From: Solirubrobacterales bacterium
GTDB taxonomy: Bacteria > Actinomycetota > Thermoleophilia > Solirubrobacterales > Solirubrobacteraceae
Length of the DNA: 6,124 nucleotides
Assembly: GCA_019240015.1 (NCBI GenBank)
Contig: JAFAZB010000523.1
Location: 1-6,124 of the forward strand
Direction of reading: 5' to 3'
Positions within the stretch are counted from its first letter, which is position 1. Every line of letters starts with the position of its first letter. Of this stretch, positions 4,635 through 6,124 are shown piece after piece. The notes under the pieces are model-generated. The model was not told the DNA's origin. It ran no database searches and saw only the letters and a list, made by a program, of their open reading frames with translations. The position numbers and the translations under genes are program-made.

Positions 4635-5431
4635 TCAAGAACGCACGCGTGCTTGGGCTACATGCGCTCCCGGGCTCGGGGTCAGACCGTCGGTGCCGCG
4701 GGCGCAATAGCGCGTGTTGAGTTCTCCGGGCCCCAAGTCCGCGATGAGCTCCCAGCCGCTTGCGACGAGTTCGCCTCGCAGCTGGCCGTGGTCGAAGCCC
4801 GAGATCCGGCGTTCGCCGGCCGCAGCCGCTTGCGGTGCTGAGTCGAGGACGGCCCGATCGACGTAGTCGAAGACCAGCTGACTCCCTGCTGGCACGCAGC
4901 GCGCGATCGCACCGAGCGCGTTGAGCTTAGTCTCCCGGGTGAGCTATATCGTCACAGCCGTATCGTGCTCGCCTTGCTTAGATCAGCGAGCACGAGTTGC
5001 CAACCCGGTGGCAGCGGGATTCCAGCAGCTCTGATCCGCTCGGCCCTGAACCGTTGCGCGTGGCTGGGTGATCGACCTCGAAGATCTGCAGCTCTCGACC
5101 AAACACCGGGCGGCGAAACGCAAAGCTGTCCAGGCCGGCGCCAACGAGCACATACTGGCGAACCCCTCGCCGAACCGCATCAGCCAGCGCGTCCTCCGCG
5201 AAGCGGGTGCGCAGGATCACTGCCGCGTACGTCGGGTGGCGGCGCAGCGCCGTGTCGAGGTTCTTTAGCCCCGAGTCTGACCCAGATCGCCTCGCGTTCA
5301 TCGGCGAGCACGAAGCGATCGCCCCAGGCATCGTCGATCAGCCGGGGACGGTCCAAGCGCGTATGCACTTCCCCCGTCAGGGCCGCGCTCATCGCCGTCC
5401 TACTAGCCGAGTCCAATCCCGCCATGATCAC
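4635..5431 (-). pseudogene. SAM-dependent methyltransferase (TIGR00027/LCMT-like), multiply broken
   Basis: Four pieces in three frames line up in order with a class I methyltransferase of the TIGR00027/leucine-carboxyl-methyltransferase-like group. Piece 1 (5431-5270): GTG start, or ATG 5425, with SRTAMSAALTGEVHTRLDRP and LIDDAWGDRF. Piece 2 (5268-5059): LDTALRRHPTYAAVILRTRF, the SAM-binding motif VGAGLDSFAFR and the acidic FEVDHPAT. Piece 3 (5056-4955): QRFRAERIRAAGIPLPPGW then QLVLADLSKAS. Piece 4 (4955-4635): VTI-stop-LTRE, PAGSQLVFDYVDRA, DLGPGELNTRY and DGLTPSPGAHVAQARV. The lesions are a frameshift at a G run (C4 at 5269-5272), a frameshift near 5057-5058, loss of roughly 20-30 residues near 4955, and a TAG (4944-4946) where the family has Tyr. 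The substrate is unknown. The start lies 16 nt downstream of the oxidoreductase stop, so the two were probably co-transcribed. Certainly non-functional as read. Confidence 0.88.
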
Positions 5432-5447
5432 GTAGCAGTACGGCGTG

Positions 5448-5888
5448 CTACCGGCCTGGTGGCTCGTCGAGCGTTACGCCGTAGAGCCGTCTCAGCCGCA
5501 GTCGCACGACCAGCCGTTGCTCGTCGACCATCCGTTTGAACGATTCCGCCTCGTCCACGTCCCCGCGAATCGATCGTGCCATCGCGAGCAGCTCCTGGCA
5601 GACCGCATCGCCAGCCGTACGGGCGACCTCCGACATCTCAGCATCGCACTCGCCCACCGCATAGGACCAAAAATGTTGCCCTGCGACATGCAGCGCCGCA
5701 TGAGGATCGTGCCGGAGCAGCCGGGCCTTCACACGGTCGGCGGTGGTCGAGACACGAGCGATCCGTTCCTCGGAATCCCAGACGTACAAGACGTTGGTCA
5801 AGTGGGGATAGCCCGCGCGGGTCACTGCCGCGAGAGTCCACTGACGGCTGGTCGCGATCAGCTCAAGCAGCCGCTGCTCGTCAGGCAT
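5448..5888 (-). CDS. PPOX-class pyridoxamine 5'-phosphate oxidase-like flavin/F420-dependent oxidoreductase
   Basis: A 146-residue soluble protein with the split-barrel flavin-binding fold. Family features in order: an N-terminal helix (EQRLLELIATSRQWTLAAV), the strands GYPHLTNVLYVWD (26-38) and ERIARVSTTADRVKARLLRH (41-60), DPHAALHVAG (61-70), an aromatic patch HFWSYAVGE, a helical insert (84-125) and the end RLVVRLRLRRLYGV. Actinobacterial members often use F420 or FMN to reduce small substrates; which cofactor and substrate apply here is not decided by the sequence. The length is normal and the frame is intact. ATG 5888 has GGAG 8-9 nt upstream. It lies directly upstream of the broken methyltransferase on the same strand with a 16-nt gap, so it remains the only visibly functional gene of that pair. 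Confidence 0.88.
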   Translation of the reverse strand: MPDEQRLLELIATSRQWTLAAVTRAGYPHLTNVLYVWDSEERIARVSTTADRVKARLLRHDPHAALHVAGQHFWSYAVGECDAEMSEVARTAGDAVCQELLAMARSIRGDVDEAESFKRMVDEQRLVVRLRLRRLYGVTLDEPPGR

Positions 5889-5989
5889 GCGCGCTTCTCC
5901 GCCTCGTCGCCAGCTTGCGCTACGCGGTAAACGCCGCCGCGAGCAGGACCAAGGGCACGATCGTCGGGATGGGCATCGCCCGCGGCAGC

Positions 5990-6100
5990 TCAGACTGTCG
6001 CCGCGGCGTCAAGCCGGGCCACCGCCACCTCATAGACGTCCACCGAGCGGGAGCGGCGCGTTTCGCCATCGCCGGGTGCTGGGGGATCCATCGCAGTCAA
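5990..6100 (-). CDS. Short unrecognised reading frame, possibly a gene fragment
   Basis: From TTG 6100 (GGGAG 8 nt upstream) or ATG 6091 the frame reads TAMDPPAPGDGETRRSRS then VDVYEVAVARLDAAATV and stops at TGA 5990-5992. It is also open to the window edge, so it may be the tail of a longer gene. The last 17 residues look like ordinary protein and faintly recall the N-terminal helix of Glu/Leu-type amino-acid dehydrogenases (VDVYEVAL-QLDAAAEVLGLD style), which would make it a truncated remnant; this is a weak impression. Downstream, before the oxidoreductase, an 18-codon hydrophobic frame (MPIPTIVPLVLLAAAFTA, 5976-5920) has no ribosome site and is probably chance. Confidence 0.25.
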   Translation of the reverse strand: MTAMDPPAPGDGETRRSRSVDVYEVAVARLDAAATV

Positions 6101-6124
6101 CGTCGCATCTCCCTGCCGCAGGTC

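Noticed and set aside
4192..4707. 171-codon - strand frame over the HTH and methyltransferase end
   Set aside because: It is out of frame with both recognisable genes and has a composition typical of a shadow frame.
1..6124. tRNA/rRNA genes, CRISPR arrays, transposase or integrase genes
   Set aside because: I saw no T-loop-like motifs in a tRNA context, no regularly spaced repeats, and no transposase or recombinase motifs in any frame.

Overview
The window reads as chromosomal DNA of a high-GC Gram-positive-type bacterium. The desK/narL-style kinase and regulator genes, the F420/PPOX-type oxidoreductase, the TIGR00027-type methyltransferase and the G/C-rich third codon positions all fit Actinomycetota. 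A Thermoleophilia/Solirubrobacterales-like host is my guess and is not proven by the sequence.

Left third (1-2578, + strand): a tightly coupled three-gene two-component operon. A complete membrane histidine kinase (HK1) overlaps by 4 nt (ATGA) with a second membrane kinase (HK2) that stops right after its phosphoacceptor domain and has no ATPase domain. HK2 overlaps by 4 nt (GTGA) with a NarL/LuxR-type response regulator. HK1 is the only visible ATP-binding catalytic domain, so it may phosphorylate or heterodimerise with HK2. HK1 also carries a (GGT)6(GGC)4 repeat encoding ten glycines in its ATP-binding region.

Middle (2579-4283): mostly gene-poor. It holds an intact 86-residue ABM-like protein on the - strand (3058-3318). 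Divergent from it is a second ABM-like gene on the + strand (3572-3831) broken by one missing base. The 254-bp gap between them holds small palindromes. The stretch 3831-4283 has no recognisable gene but contains several inverted repeats, including a perfect 13-bp pair flanked by GGGT.

Right third (4284-6124, all - strand): a small AlpA/MerR-like helix-turn-helix gene interrupted by an in-frame TGA and preceded by an 18-codon reading frame; a SAM-dependent methyltransferase gene in at least four pieces; an intact PPOX-class flavin/F420-type oxidoreductase just upstream of it; and at the edge a short unrecognised reading frame. Three genes of the right two-thirds carry lesions while the kinase operon is intact. 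This suggests a decaying accessory segment next to a conserved signalling operon, unless the lesions are sequence errors.
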